This document shows positions 25,901-33,432 of a stretch of 46,398 bases of DNA, one piece after another (position 1 is the first letter of the stretch; every line of letters starts with the position of its first letter). The translations under genes were made by a program, and so were the position numbers. The notes below the pieces were generated by a model. It saw only the letters and a program-made list of their open reading frames with translations. It ran no database searches and was not told where the DNA came from. The DNA is from Streptomyces spongiae (GTDB lineage: Bacteria; Actinomycetota; Actinomycetes; Streptomycetales; Streptomycetaceae): assembly GCF_009377185.1 (NCBI RefSeq), contig NZ_VJZC01000023.1:1-46398 (forward strand). The letters run 5' to 3'.

Positions 25901-26309
25901 GCGAGAAGCCCTGCTTGCCGAAGTACCGCACCAGCAGCGCCACCGTGTTGGTGCCGCTGGTCAGGTAGGGGGCGAGGTCGATCTCGTCGTAGTAGGTGTC
26001 CGTACGGTTCGGGCCGCGCTTGAGGCCGCCCTCGAAGATGACGAGGGTGCCGTTGATCCACAGCCAGTACTTGGAGTCGGCCGCGATCTGCGTCACGGCC
26101 TTCGAGGGCGCGGAGCTCAGGGTGAACGATCTGCGGAAGGCCACCCACTGGTTCGTCGAACTGGACGGCGCCCAGATCCACTTCGCGGTCCACGAGACCG
26201 CCGCGGACGCCGCGGGCGCGAGCCCGGGCAGCATCACGGAACCCAGAGTGGGGGCCAGGGCCACGGCTATGGCCGAGCGCAGAATGTTGCGGCGCGTCAC
26301 ATCGTGCAT
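22947..26309 (-). CDS. Secreted GH78 alpha-L-rhamnosidase with two F5/8-type C domains
   Basis: A 1120-residue exported enzyme. It opens with a twin-arginine signal (TRRNILRSAIAVALAP). N-terminal beta domains follow (WTAKWIWAPSSSTNQWVAFR), then the (alpha/alpha)6 catalytic domain. That domain has MDCPTRERAQWWGD, where GH78 places its catalytic acid, and HTLWEVW, carrying the likely second Glu. The C-terminus holds two tandem discoidin-like carbohydrate-binding modules, one from about residue 808 (ALGRPVTSNNGLENSSWG) and one from about 960 (ANCTLENSDWGKTRV). They share the FTSxDFxSADVSxxPVWxE block and are clearly duplicates. ATG 26309 has GGAG upstream. It would release rhamnose from pectin or rhamnosides outside the cell. 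A LacI-type operator lies about 90 bases upstream. Confidence 0.92.
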   Translation of the reverse strand: MHDVTRRNILRSAIAVALAPTLGSVMLPGLAPAASAAVSWTAKWIWAPSSSTNQWVAFRRSFTLSSAPSKAVTQIAADSKYWLWINGTLVIFEGGLKRGPNRTDTYYDEIDLAPYLTSGTNTVALLVRYFGKQGFSHSSSGKGGLLFQSDIETGSTTTRLVSDTGWKHKVHPGYSNNTSGTQVNFRLPESNVYYDARNAAAMADWQSSGFDDSAWSAPTDFGAAGAAPWNGLVERPIPQFRYSGLKSYTNDASLPATGQGSTAISATLPSNIQVTPYLKVDAPAGAVIGIQTDHYDDGKGLVGIDQATIYNVRATYVCAGGVQEFEALGWMSGTAVRYTIPAGVTILDLKYRESGYDTDFDGSFTSSDAFLDTVWTKAARTMYVNMRDNYMDCPTRERAQWWGDVVNQLKEGFYTFDTNSHALGKKAIAQLASWQKDTGALYSPMPSTIWTAELPNQMLASVWSFWTFHLYTGDTSTVTGAYPAVKKYLDLWGLGSDGLVAHRAGDWDWQDWGSNIDTRVLNNCWYYLALDTAAKLATLSGNTGDVAGWQAQRASIKANFDTLLWNSTKNEYRSPGYNGDADDRGNALAVVAGLAAPSHYPAITNVLRTHLNASPYMEFYVLEALYLMGAATVAEERMRNRFAAQVTDPACHTLWEVWIKSQGTDNHAWNGGPLYALSAYAAGVRPTTAGWETYEVIPQTGTLTKINTVTPTVQGDIRFGITRDGTQATLTLTSPSGTTARVGVPTYGGSQPVIKANGTTVFTGGSSTGSVSGLSYDGKDSSYVYFKVQPGTWTFTATGTGRLDNLALGRPVTSNNGLENSSWGRNRLTDGKLTSVSGARGYTSNEFTSADVSANPVWVEIDLGADTDLDAVRLFPRTDTLAAGGGTAGFPVDFTIQTRPDGSSTYTTVRTVTGQANPQGLVQTYGFKTITARYVRLQATKLGAPASDESAKFRLQLAELTVPTAATTVKANCTLENSDWGKTRVLEGTTTSVTGAKGFTSIDFASADVSDTPVWIEVDLGADRSIGSVTLHPRTDAGGAGGGSANFPVDFTLQTRADGSSTHTTARTVTGQSNPSGAAQTYTLTSTTGRYLRLTATKLGTPASDESTKYRLQLAEIGIK

Positions 26310-26398
26310 CGCGGGCTCCTAGGAGATGTGCGGAGAGGGCGGCAAACGCGTCGGCAGCCCGGGGTCGTGAAGGGGCGGAATTGTTGCTTCCGAGATTC

Positions 26399-26410
26399 TG
26401 AAACGTTTCA
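26399..26410. promoter_or_regulatory. LacI-family operator of the rhamnosidase gene
   Basis: TGAAACGTTTCA is a perfect 12-base palindrome of the form bound by LacI/GalR-type sugar repressors in actinobacteria. It lies in an AT-richer patch upstream of the GH78 gene. No LacI-type gene is present in the window, so the regulator would act from elsewhere. Confidence 0.65.
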
Positions 26411-26641
26411 TTCGTGTGTTTGCAGGCGCGATCCTGACCTCGGCGCAGGCGTCGTGTCAATGGCCGTGCAACCGGATTCTCCGCGAGCGGCCCGAGTGAT
26501 GCCGGAAGGCCTGCGCAGCTCAAGGGAGTGGAGCGCGGAGGGTTCCACCGCGGTGAGCGGTCAGGTGCGGGGGCTCGGGGATCGAACCGGCCAGTTCCAT
26601 TGACGTACTCTCGGCCGACATTTATCTTCTGCACGAACTTG

Positions 26642-26654
26642 CGAACAGTGTTCG
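26642..26654. promoter_or_regulatory. Candidate operator in the GH78/GH43 divergent region
   Basis: CGAAC-AGT-GTTCG is a 13-base inverted repeat, with a further TTCGAACC at 26659-26666, in an AT-richer patch. The rest of 26310-26947 shows no gene; it is a long divergent regulatory region for the two glycosidase genes. Confidence 0.35.
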
Positions 26655-26947
26655 GTTTTTCGAACCATGGCTGTCAGAAGGGGCAGCCCGTGTTGCGCGC
26701 CCGTCACCGTCGCACTCCTGTGACAGCTCTGTCGGCCCTCTCCGCTGTCTCGTCACCCGGCCCGCCATCGCGGGGTTCCGGTCGCTGCAGCGCCCACGCG
26801 AAAACCGCGACGCCTCGGCCGCTGACCACGCAGCACGCGACGTTCCACCCGCACGGAGCCGGTACCTCCCAAACGGCACGGACGCCGGGCCTCACCCTCC
26901 ACCTCACCTGCACCTGATCACGGCACTGCACTAGAACAGGAACGCAT

Positions 26948-28378
26948 ATGCCCGCGGTTCTCTCCCGGCTGGCAGCGATATTCGTCGCCGCCTGCCTGCT
27001 CTTCACCGCCCAAGTCGTGACCACACCCCAGCGGGCCGCCGCCGCCGACCCGGGGTACCTGATGACGCACTTCATCGGGGAGGGATCGACCGGTCAGCAG
27101 ATGTACTTCTCGTACAGCGCGGACGGTCTGAACTGGACCGATCTCAACGGCGGCGGGATGACCCTGCGGTCCACGGTGGGTACGCGCGGGGTGCGCGACC
27201 CCGCCCTGGTCCGCTCGCCCGACGGCAGCAAGTACTGGATCATCGCGACCGACCTGTGCATCGGCTGCGGCCAGTCGTGGGGGGACTCCACCTCCAACGG
27301 CAGCCGCAACCTCGTGGTGTGGGAGTCGCGTGACCTGGTCACCTGGTCTCAGCCGTGGCTGCTCAACGTCGCCGGCGCCATCCCCGACGGGCGCAACGCC
27401 TGGGCCCCTGAGGCGATCTGGGACCCGGCCACCAACGACTACGTCATGTACTGGGCGACCAACGCCACCCTCAACGGCGTGCTGAAGCACCGCATCTACT
27501 ACGCCCGCACCTCCGACTTCCACTCCATCACGACCCCGCAGCTCTACATCGACCGCCCCGGCACGCAGGGCATCATCGACACCCAGATCGTCGAGGTCCC
27601 CTCCGGCGTCGGCAACTACCGCTACGTACGGGCCTCGGGCGACGGACAGATCACGCTCGAGGGCAGCAACTCGATCCTCGGCACCTGGACAAACATCGGC
27701 AACCTCTCCGGCATCGGTCTGACCGGCTCCCAGGTCGAGGGCCCGATGTGGATGAAGTTCCGCGACCGCAACGAGTGGACCCTCTACCTCGACCAGTACG
27801 CGGCCGGAAAGGGATACATGCCGGTCGCGGCGACCAACCCGTCCGCCATCGGCACCTACCACCTCCCGACGTCGGGCACCTACTCCATGGGCGGCACCAA
27901 GAAGCGCCACGGCTCGATCCTGAACCTGACGGCCGCCGAGGACGCCCGGATCCAGGCGCGCTGGGCCAACGTCCCGGCCAAGCGGCTGCAGTCCTTCAAC
28001 TTCCAGGACCGCTACGTGCGGCACAGCAACTTCGACGTCCGCATCGACCAGAACGTCACCAACGACGACGCCAGGTTCCGGCCGCGCCCCGGCCTGGCCG
28101 GCTCCGGCACCGTCTCCTTCGAGTCGGTCAACTTCCCCGGCTACTACCTGCGCAGCGACGGATCCGACTTCCAGCTCGTGCACAACGACGGCACCACCCA
28201 GTTCGCCGAGGACGCCACCTTCCGGCAGGTCGCCGGACTCGCCGACTCGACCTGGTCGTCGTTCCAGTCGTACAACCACCCCGACCGGTACATCCGCCAC
28301 TATGCGTTCCAGCTGAAGCTCGAAACGATCACCACCGCGACGGGACGCAGCGACGCCACCTTCCGTCTGACGAGCTGA
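26948..28378 (+). CDS. Secreted GH43-like glycosidase with AbfB (CBM42) domain
   Basis: A 476-residue exported protein. A Sec signal (residues 1-33, ending AAAAD) precedes a five-bladed propeller with GVRDPALVRSPDGSKYWIIA, NAWAPEAIWD and the Glu-containing VEGPMWMKF, the order seen in GH43 arabinosidases and xylosidases. From about residue 345 there is an AbfB arabinose-binding beta-trefoil (SFNFQDRYVRHSNFDVRI, ESVNFPGYYLRSDGSDFQLV, and a third repeat ending ATFRLTS). ATG 26948 has AGGAA upstream. It is divergent from the rhamnosidase, suggesting joint attack on pectin or arabinan side chains. Confidence 0.9.
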   Translation: MPAVLSRLAAIFVAACLLFTAQVVTTPQRAAAADPGYLMTHFIGEGSTGQQMYFSYSADGLNWTDLNGGGMTLRSTVGTRGVRDPALVRSPDGSKYWIIATDLCIGCGQSWGDSTSNGSRNLVVWESRDLVTWSQPWLLNVAGAIPDGRNAWAPEAIWDPATNDYVMYWATNATLNGVLKHRIYYARTSDFHSITTPQLYIDRPGTQGIIDTQIVEVPSGVGNYRYVRASGDGQITLEGSNSILGTWTNIGNLSGIGLTGSQVEGPMWMKFRDRNEWTLYLDQYAAGKGYMPVAATNPSAIGTYHLPTSGTYSMGGTKKRHGSILNLTAAEDARIQARWANVPAKRLQSFNFQDRYVRHSNFDVRIDQNVTNDDARFRPRPGLAGSGTVSFESVNFPGYYLRSDGSDFQLVHNDGTTQFAEDATFRQVAGLADSTWSSFQSYNHPDRYIRHYAFQLKLETITTATGRSDATFRLTS

Positions 28379-28385
28379 CCCGACC

Positions 28386-28452
28386 GGGATGCCGGCGCCC
28401 TCGGGCGCCCCCCCTGCCGCCCGCCCTCGAGAGGGAAAGGCGCCGGCATCCC
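28386..28452 (+). terminator. Hairpin terminator after the GH43-like gene
   Basis: Perfect 14-base arms GGGATGCCGGCGCC (28386-28399) and GGCGCCGGCATCCC (28439-28452) with a branched 39-base loop, starting eight bases after the stop codon. Confidence 0.82.
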
Positions 28453-28519
28453 ACCCGCGAGCGCAACACGACACCAGATGCGTCCCCCTCCTCAGGCATG
28501 TCTTCAGGGGATGTGAACC

Positions 28520-29368
28520 ATGCACAGCGTGAGACCTCAGGGCCTCCGGAGATTTTGGCCGGGCGCTCCGGCCTGGGCGGGGGCCGCCGTGGCCGTCGCC
28601 TCACTCCTCATGGGCCTTGCCGGCCCGGCGGCCCCCGCGCAGGCGGCGGAGATCACCGATGGCCTGGCTCTCTGGTACAAACTCGACGCCACCTCGGGCA
28701 CCGTGGCGGTGGACTCCTCGGGCCACGGCAGGAACGGCACCGTCAACGGCACCGCGGGCTGGTCGGGCAACGGACAGGGGCTGACGTTCAACGGGTCCGA
28801 CACCTACGTCAAGGTGCCGGACAACATCATGAGCGGCATGAACGCGATCACCGTCTCGATGGACGTGCAGATCGACGCCGCCCAGGCCACGCCGTACTTC
28901 CTCTACGGTTTCGGCAACACCGCGAGCAGCGGCGCCGGCAACGGGTACCTGTTCACCACCGGCAACTCGTTCAGGACCGCGATCGCCTCCGGGAACTCGT
29001 CCACCGAGCAGAACACCCGGACCTCCGCCGCGCTGCAGCGCTCGGTCTGGAAGCACGTCACCTACACCCAGACCGGCACCACGGGCGCCCTCTACGAGGA
29101 CGGCGTGGAGAAGGCCCGTAACACGTCGGTCACCCTCACCCCCGGTTTCCCCGGCGTCGATCGCGTCGTACCAGGCCGACTGCAGTTTCGGATCGCGGAG
29201 CAGCCGGACCAGGCCGGAGGTGTCGAGCAGGTAGATCACCCGCTGTTCTTCTCTGCCCGGTGCAGGCGCTCGGCGTCCTCGACAGCACCCCACTCACGCG
29301 CACGCTCGAAGTGGCGGCTGATACGCGCGGCACGCTCCTGCTGCCATCTGTACAGGTCAGAGCCGTAG
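28520..29368 (+). pseudogene. Secreted LamG-domain protein, truncated and fused to foreign sequence
   Basis: ATG 28520 opens a Sec signal ending PAQAAE, then a LamG/concanavalin-type sandwich: GLALWYKLDATSGTVAVDSS, GLTFNGSDTYVKVPDN, ITVSMDVQIDA and WKHVTYTQTGTTGALYEDG. Homology stops after NTSVTLTP at about 29145. Beyond it the frame runs antisense through a PIN-toxin remnant to a chance stop at 29368. The LamG gene has thus lost its 3' part, which in relatives often carries a catalytic or further binding domain. Its place beside two glycosidases suggests a former polysaccharide-degrading enzyme. Confidence 0.75.
29150..29239 (-). pseudogene. VapC-like PIN toxin, N-terminal remnant
   Basis: GTG 29239 opens IYLLDTSGLVRLLRDPKLQS and continues AWYDAIDAG, the typical start of streptomycete PIN-domain toxins with the first catalytic Asp in LLDTSG. 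The sequence then meets the LamG gene at about 29150 and the remaining acidic residues are lost. Its start overlaps the stop of the antitoxin-like remnant by four bases. Confidence 0.65.
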
Positions 29369-29378
29369 AGCGGCGTGG
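29236..29378 (-). pseudogene. Antitoxin-like remnant upstream of the PIN fragment
   Basis: A frame reading LYGSDLYRWQQERAARISRH and FERAREWGAVEDAERLHRAE ends at TGA 29236, overlapping the toxin GTG. The helical, charged make-up and coupling fit a VapB-type antitoxin. No start codon is found before the hairpin at 29379, so it is probably cut at both ends. Confidence 0.45.
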
Positions 29379-29415
29379 CGATGAGCCCCCGGGCCCAAGG
29401 CCTGGGGGCTCATCG
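29379..29415 (-). terminator. Hairpin terminator of the large peptidase gene
   Basis: Arms CGATGAGCCCCC (29379-29390) and GGGGGCTCATCG (29404-29415) are perfectly complementary around a 13-base loop, nine bases beyond the peptidase stop at 29424. Confidence 0.85.
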
Positions 29416-29423
29416 CGTGGAGG

Positions 29424-32400
29424 TCAGCCGACAGTGTAGGTGTACGGGATTCCGGTGATTTCGGAGCCGTTCGAGATGCCCATCGCGGTCTCGGTGTCCA
29501 CGTAGAGGATTCCGTGGACGACCGTGCCGACGGGGGCCGTCGGGGCGAGGGTGAAGGTCATCGTGCCTGTCTTGCCGGCGGCGACGGAGAGCGGCGCGTA
29601 GTCCGCGCTGAGGTCCCAGAACTGACCGGTCGAGGCCTGGGCCGCGGGGTCGACGGGCTGGGTGGTGGCGGTCACGGTCACCTTGGCGGTGCCCTTGGGC
29701 GCGGTGGAGTCCTTGAACGGACCGGGCGCCGAGACGCCCACGGACCATGTCCCCGCGGCCAGTTGGTCGGCTTCGGCCGTGGCCACCACCGATCCGTCGG
29801 GGCCCGGTGCGCCCAGGAACTCGGGTGCGCCGGTCCAGGGATAGATCGACGCGTCCACGGGGATGTCCGCGGTGACCGCGGCCCTCAGGGCCGTGGTGTG
29901 TGTGGGAACCCACCAGGAGGGGCTGTCGCCGTTCACGGGGACCGTGGTCTTGCCGTCGACCTCCGGGAGGACGACGTCGGCCGAGCCGGCCAGTCGCGGG
30001 TCGAGGAAGTAGGACCGGGCCGCCGGTCCCGGGTTGGGCACCCGCACCGCGACCGCGAGCTTGCTCCCCTGCTTGATGACGTGTGCCGGGCTGTTCGGGA
30101 GGCCTGGCGCTGTGGCGGTCACGGCGTCGAGGCGGACCCTGCCGGTGACCTGTTCGCCGATCTGCTGTCCGCTGACGGCGCCGGGTACGACGACGATCAG
30201 CGTCCAGCGTCCCGCGGCGGGCCGGTCGACGGTCAGGCTCGCGTACTTGGTGGGGGTCGTCCCCTTGGCGCCGGTCCGGTTGGCGTCGCGCGCGAGGATC
30301 TGCTGCTGGGGGCTGACCAGGTAGTAGTTCAGCTCGGTGCCGGCGACCTGCGCGGTCAGGTCGACCGTCAGGTTGCGCCGGCCCGCCGGTACGTCGAGGT
30401 AGTAGCCGTTGGTCTGGCCGGCACCGCGGCCGACGCCGCCGGTGATGTGGGTGGTGAACGAGGTGCTGTGTCCCTGCGCGGGGTCGATCGGGACCAGCGT
30501 CCGCCGGGCCACCGGCAGCGACAGGTGCGTCCCGGTGTCCGAGGCGAACTGCAGCGAGAACGGCGTGTCACCCGCCGTACGGGGAAGCGGCACGGTCACG
30601 GGAAAGTCGGCCGTGCCGCCCGCCGGGACGGTCCTGGTCTGTGCGGGCACGCCCGCCGAGGTCCAGCGGTGTCCGGTGACCTGGATGTGCAGGGGGCCGC
30701 GGTAGCTGCCGGGCTTCATGTTCTCCCACTGCAGACCGTCCATGCCGAAGCTCCAGATCACCTTGACGGTCCAGGTGCCGGGAGCCGGGTCGCGCACGTC
30801 GACGTACTGGTGGTTGCTGTGCCCGCCGCCGCCGTAGTCGTAGCCGACCTGTACCAGCCGGCCCTTCGGGTCGAACACGGCCGGGATGAGGTAGCCGGAC
30901 TTGTCCTTGCCGGGCCAGGCCATGGTCACGTCCATGAAGGGGGTGCCCTTCGGGACGCTGACCGTGAACGGCTTGACGGCGAGCCGGCCCTGGGGGGTGT
31001 CGCCCAGCGGATTGCCGACGGTGGCGGTGTGCGCGGAGCGGAAGGTCGTCGAGCCGGCGGTGCGGGAGGTCATGGTGACCTTCTGGGGCCGGTCGGCGGT
31101 GTTGGTCAGCGTCACGGTGGTGTGCTGGGCGGCGCCGGGGCGTCCGGAGATGTCCAGCTGGGCGGCCGAGGGGACGAGGGACGTGCTGTCCGCGGCCCCG
31201 CCGGTCGTGTCGAGGGCCCGGGCCGCCCGGACGGCGACGTCGGTGTTCAGCAGTCCGGCGCCCTGCTCGTCGGCGGGGGTGCCCAGGTCGGTAGCCGTGC
31301 CGGTGAGGAGCCGCTTGACCAGGCCGGGCGTGGGGCGTACCCCGTCGTGGGTGCTCTCGTACGCCTGGATGACGTCGGCCGCCGCGCCCGCCACGAAGGG
31401 GGCCGACTGGCTGGTGCCGCCGAAGATCTGGGTCGGCAGTGAGCAGCCCGTCCAGCGCGGGCCGGGGGTGCAGGCGGCCATGTCGTAGGCGCCCGGGGCC
31501 ACCAGGTCGACCAGCTTGTTGCCGGGCGTGGTGCCGCCGGAGGAGAGTGCGGCGATGTTGTCGCTGGTCCAGCCGGGGTATCCGTACCCCCGGGCCATCA
31601 GCCGGGTGGCGGTGGAGGCGCCGACGCCGATCACCTGCGGGTCGCTGGCCGGGGAGCCGACGGTGCCGGAGACACCGGAGTCCCCCGAGGAGACCACGAC
31701 GGTGGTCCCGGCGGCGACGGCCGCCCGGTCGGCCAGCCGGATCGGGTCGGTGTCCGGGTCCGGGTAGTAGTTGGCCCCGAAGGACTGGCTGAGCACGTCG
31801 GCGTGGTGCTCGACGGCGTACTCGATGGCCTGGACGAACCCGGAGGTGTAAGCGGCGCTCTTCCCGCCGAAGACCTGAAGGCTCATCAGCTCCGCGTCCG
31901 GCGCGAAGCCCCGGACGCGGAAGGTGCAGCCCCCCGGCACTTTGGTGGCGTAGGGCAGTTGCTTGGCCATGTCGTACGTGCGGCTGCCCTGTGCGGCGAG
32001 GGCACTGGCGTCACCGAAGGCCTCTTCACCGTCGGTGTTCCCGTTCGTGCCCTCGCCGGTGAAGTCCTGGAAGTCGGTGATCACATGACTGCCGTCGGGG
32101 CGGACGAACTCCGGGTTGTCGACGTCGACTCCGTCGGCCATGAAGGCGACCTTCACGCCCTTGCCGGTGGCCAGCTTCTGGGCGGCGTCGGTCTTCGTCA
32201 GCGAGAGCCCCTCCGGTTCGACAACCGGGTGCTTCGGGTCCTTGGGGCAGGCGGTGGTGGTCGTGCCGGTGGACGAGCGTGCCGCGCCGGTGCCCGCGGC
32301 GGTCCGGAGCCGGGGCGGCCGTATCGGCAGGTCGGGCACGACGGCGGCCACCTGCCGGTCGTCGCGTATGCGGGATATCGCCGAGGGCTTCACCGTCGCG

Positions 32401-32717
32401 GCGACGGCGTTGAGCAGACCCATCCGGGCGATGTGTGTGGCGCCGTTGTCCTTGAGCAGTGACAGGATCGGTCCCTGGTCACCGGCCACCGCCTTGTCGC
32501 GCCGCGCGGTGTTCGTCCTGGGTGACAACTCCGGGTGCTGGTCGCGCATCAGGACAATGACACGCTGTGCGCCGCCGGAGGCGGGGCTCGCGTCGGCCAC
32601 CGGCCCGGTGGCGGGGGCGGCCGCGGTGGGGGCGGCGCCCAGGGCCAGAACGCTCAGCAGGAGCGACCCGGTGAGAGCAACTCGCCCGCCGGGCAATCCT
32701 CTTCTTCTGTTGTGCAT
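29424..32717 (-). CDS. Large secreted serine peptidase, S8/S53 clan with sedolisin-like active site
   Basis: A 1097-residue exported protein. A signal peptide (1-33) precedes an I9-like propeptide (QRVIVLMRDQHPELSPRTNT to VAAVVPDLP) and a subtilase-fold domain to about residue 500. The subtilisin Asp and His motifs are absent: the D-T-G position reads MADGVD, and no HGTH is present. Instead EEAFGDASALAAQG gives the E-x3-D pattern of sedolisins, VVVSSGDSGVSG gives the sedolisin oxyanion Asp, and FGGTSQSAPFVAG holds the Ser. About 600 residues of beta-sandwich domains follow. ATG 32717 has GGAG upstream. If active, it would be an acid-type Ser-Glu-Asp peptidase with a subtilisin-type propeptide. 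Automatic tools would probably call it S8. Confidence 0.85.
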   Translation of the reverse strand: MHNRRRGLPGGRVALTGSLLLSVLALGAAPTAAAPATGPVADASPASGGAQRVIVLMRDQHPELSPRTNTARRDKAVAGDQGPILSLLKDNGATHIARMGLLNAVAATVKPSAISRIRDDRQVAAVVPDLPIRPPRLRTAAGTGAARSSTGTTTTACPKDPKHPVVEPEGLSLTKTDAAQKLATGKGVKVAFMADGVDVDNPEFVRPDGSHVITDFQDFTGEGTNGNTDGEEAFGDASALAAQGSRTYDMAKQLPYATKVPGGCTFRVRGFAPDAELMSLQVFGGKSAAYTSGFVQAIEYAVEHHADVLSQSFGANYYPDPDTDPIRLADRAAVAAGTTVVVSSGDSGVSGTVGSPASDPQVIGVGASTATRLMARGYGYPGWTSDNIAALSSGGTTPGNKLVDLVAPGAYDMAACTPGPRWTGCSLPTQIFGGTSQSAPFVAGAAADVIQAYESTHDGVRPTPGLVKRLLTGTATDLGTPADEQGAGLLNTDVAVRAARALDTTGGAADSTSLVPSAAQLDISGRPGAAQHTTVTLTNTADRPQKVTMTSRTAGSTTFRSAHTATVGNPLGDTPQGRLAVKPFTVSVPKGTPFMDVTMAWPGKDKSGYLIPAVFDPKGRLVQVGYDYGGGGHSNHQYVDVRDPAPGTWTVKVIWSFGMDGLQWENMKPGSYRGPLHIQVTGHRWTSAGVPAQTRTVPAGGTADFPVTVPLPRTAGDTPFSLQFASDTGTHLSLPVARRTLVPIDPAQGHSTSFTTHITGGVGRGAGQTNGYYLDVPAGRRNLTVDLTAQVAGTELNYYLVSPQQQILARDANRTGAKGTTPTKYASLTVDRPAAGRWTLIVVVPGAVSGQQIGEQVTGRVRLDAVTATAPGLPNSPAHVIKQGSKLAVAVRVPNPGPAARSYFLDPRLAGSADVVLPEVDGKTTVPVNGDSPSWWVPTHTTALRAAVTADIPVDASIYPWTGAPEFLGAPGPDGSVVATAEADQLAAGTWSVGVSAPGPFKDSTAPKGTAKVTVTATTQPVDPAAQASTGQFWDLSADYAPLSVAAGKTGTMTFTLAPTAPVGTVVHGILYVDTETAMGISNGSEITGIPYTYTVG

Positions 32718-33099
32718 GCAAGTCTCCGCTGGGAGTGGGGGGTTGGGCCGTCCATGAACAGCCGCCCGTCGATCTTGGCGCTCACAGCGGAGGCATATCC
32801 TTTTGTGTGGCTAAACAGTTGTCGATCTTCTGGAAAATCAGGGGACCGCGCCACCTCGATCGCCGTCATCGGTGCGACGTAGGAGCCGGGGGGAGCGGGC
32901 CCGACACGGCTCGCACACCGGCAGGCGAGCCACGAGGCCGACCGGCATCGGCTGTTCTGAGCACACGCGATGGTGCCCTCGGCTGGACGCCTGGTCGAAC
33001 CCGGCCGATCGGGCAGGATGGGGGCGGGTTGGCTGGTCTTGTCGTTGGCCGCGGGCATGGCGAGCAGGGCGAGGGCCGCCATGGGTCGCCATGGGTCGC

Positions 33100-33367
33100 C
33101 ATCCGCGTCGGAACGGCGAACCAGTCGGCCTGCACGTACAGGTCCCGGTCGATGAGGGCGTGGCCTCGCTCGGTCGCGTAGGCGCGTTCGAGCAGGAAAT
33201 GCAGGCGATACGGCCGGCCCAGGCCGACTGCCTCCGCGATCGACCAGGTTGCCCGCAACGCCCGGCATCAGTGTCCCGCGCAGGTACAACACGCCGTTGG
33301 CCCGCAGGTCGCGGCGGCGGTGGACCGGCGCGAGGTCTGCGGCGAGCTCGGCGAATACCGCTTCCAT
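33100..33367 (-). pseudogene. IS701-like transposase remnant
   Basis: From ATG 33367 one frame reads FAELAADLAPVHRRRDLRAN and GVLYLRGTLMPGVAGN, as at the start of IS701 transposases. A second frame continues WSIAEAVGL. Then GHALIDRDLYVQADWF matches the internal segment after the first catalytic region of the family, so the intervening DDE region is deleted. The rest of 32718-33432 holds no confident gene. Confidence 0.55.
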
Positions 33368-33432
33368 CTGCTGGGGATCTGGACTGCGCCGCAGTGCAGC
33401 TGCCGAGCCGTGGTCACCGTGCGCGGGGCCTG

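Noticed and set aside
22713..26603. A 1296-codon open frame on the plus strand, very rich in Gly, Val and Arg
   Set aside because: It is antisense to the GH78 gene, whose codons leave the opposite frame free of stops. It has no ribosome site or recognisable domain.
29514..31442. A 642-codon plus-strand frame opposite the peptidase
   Set aside because: Antisense shadow without motifs; the peptidase on the minus strand has a signal peptide, propeptide and catalytic motifs.
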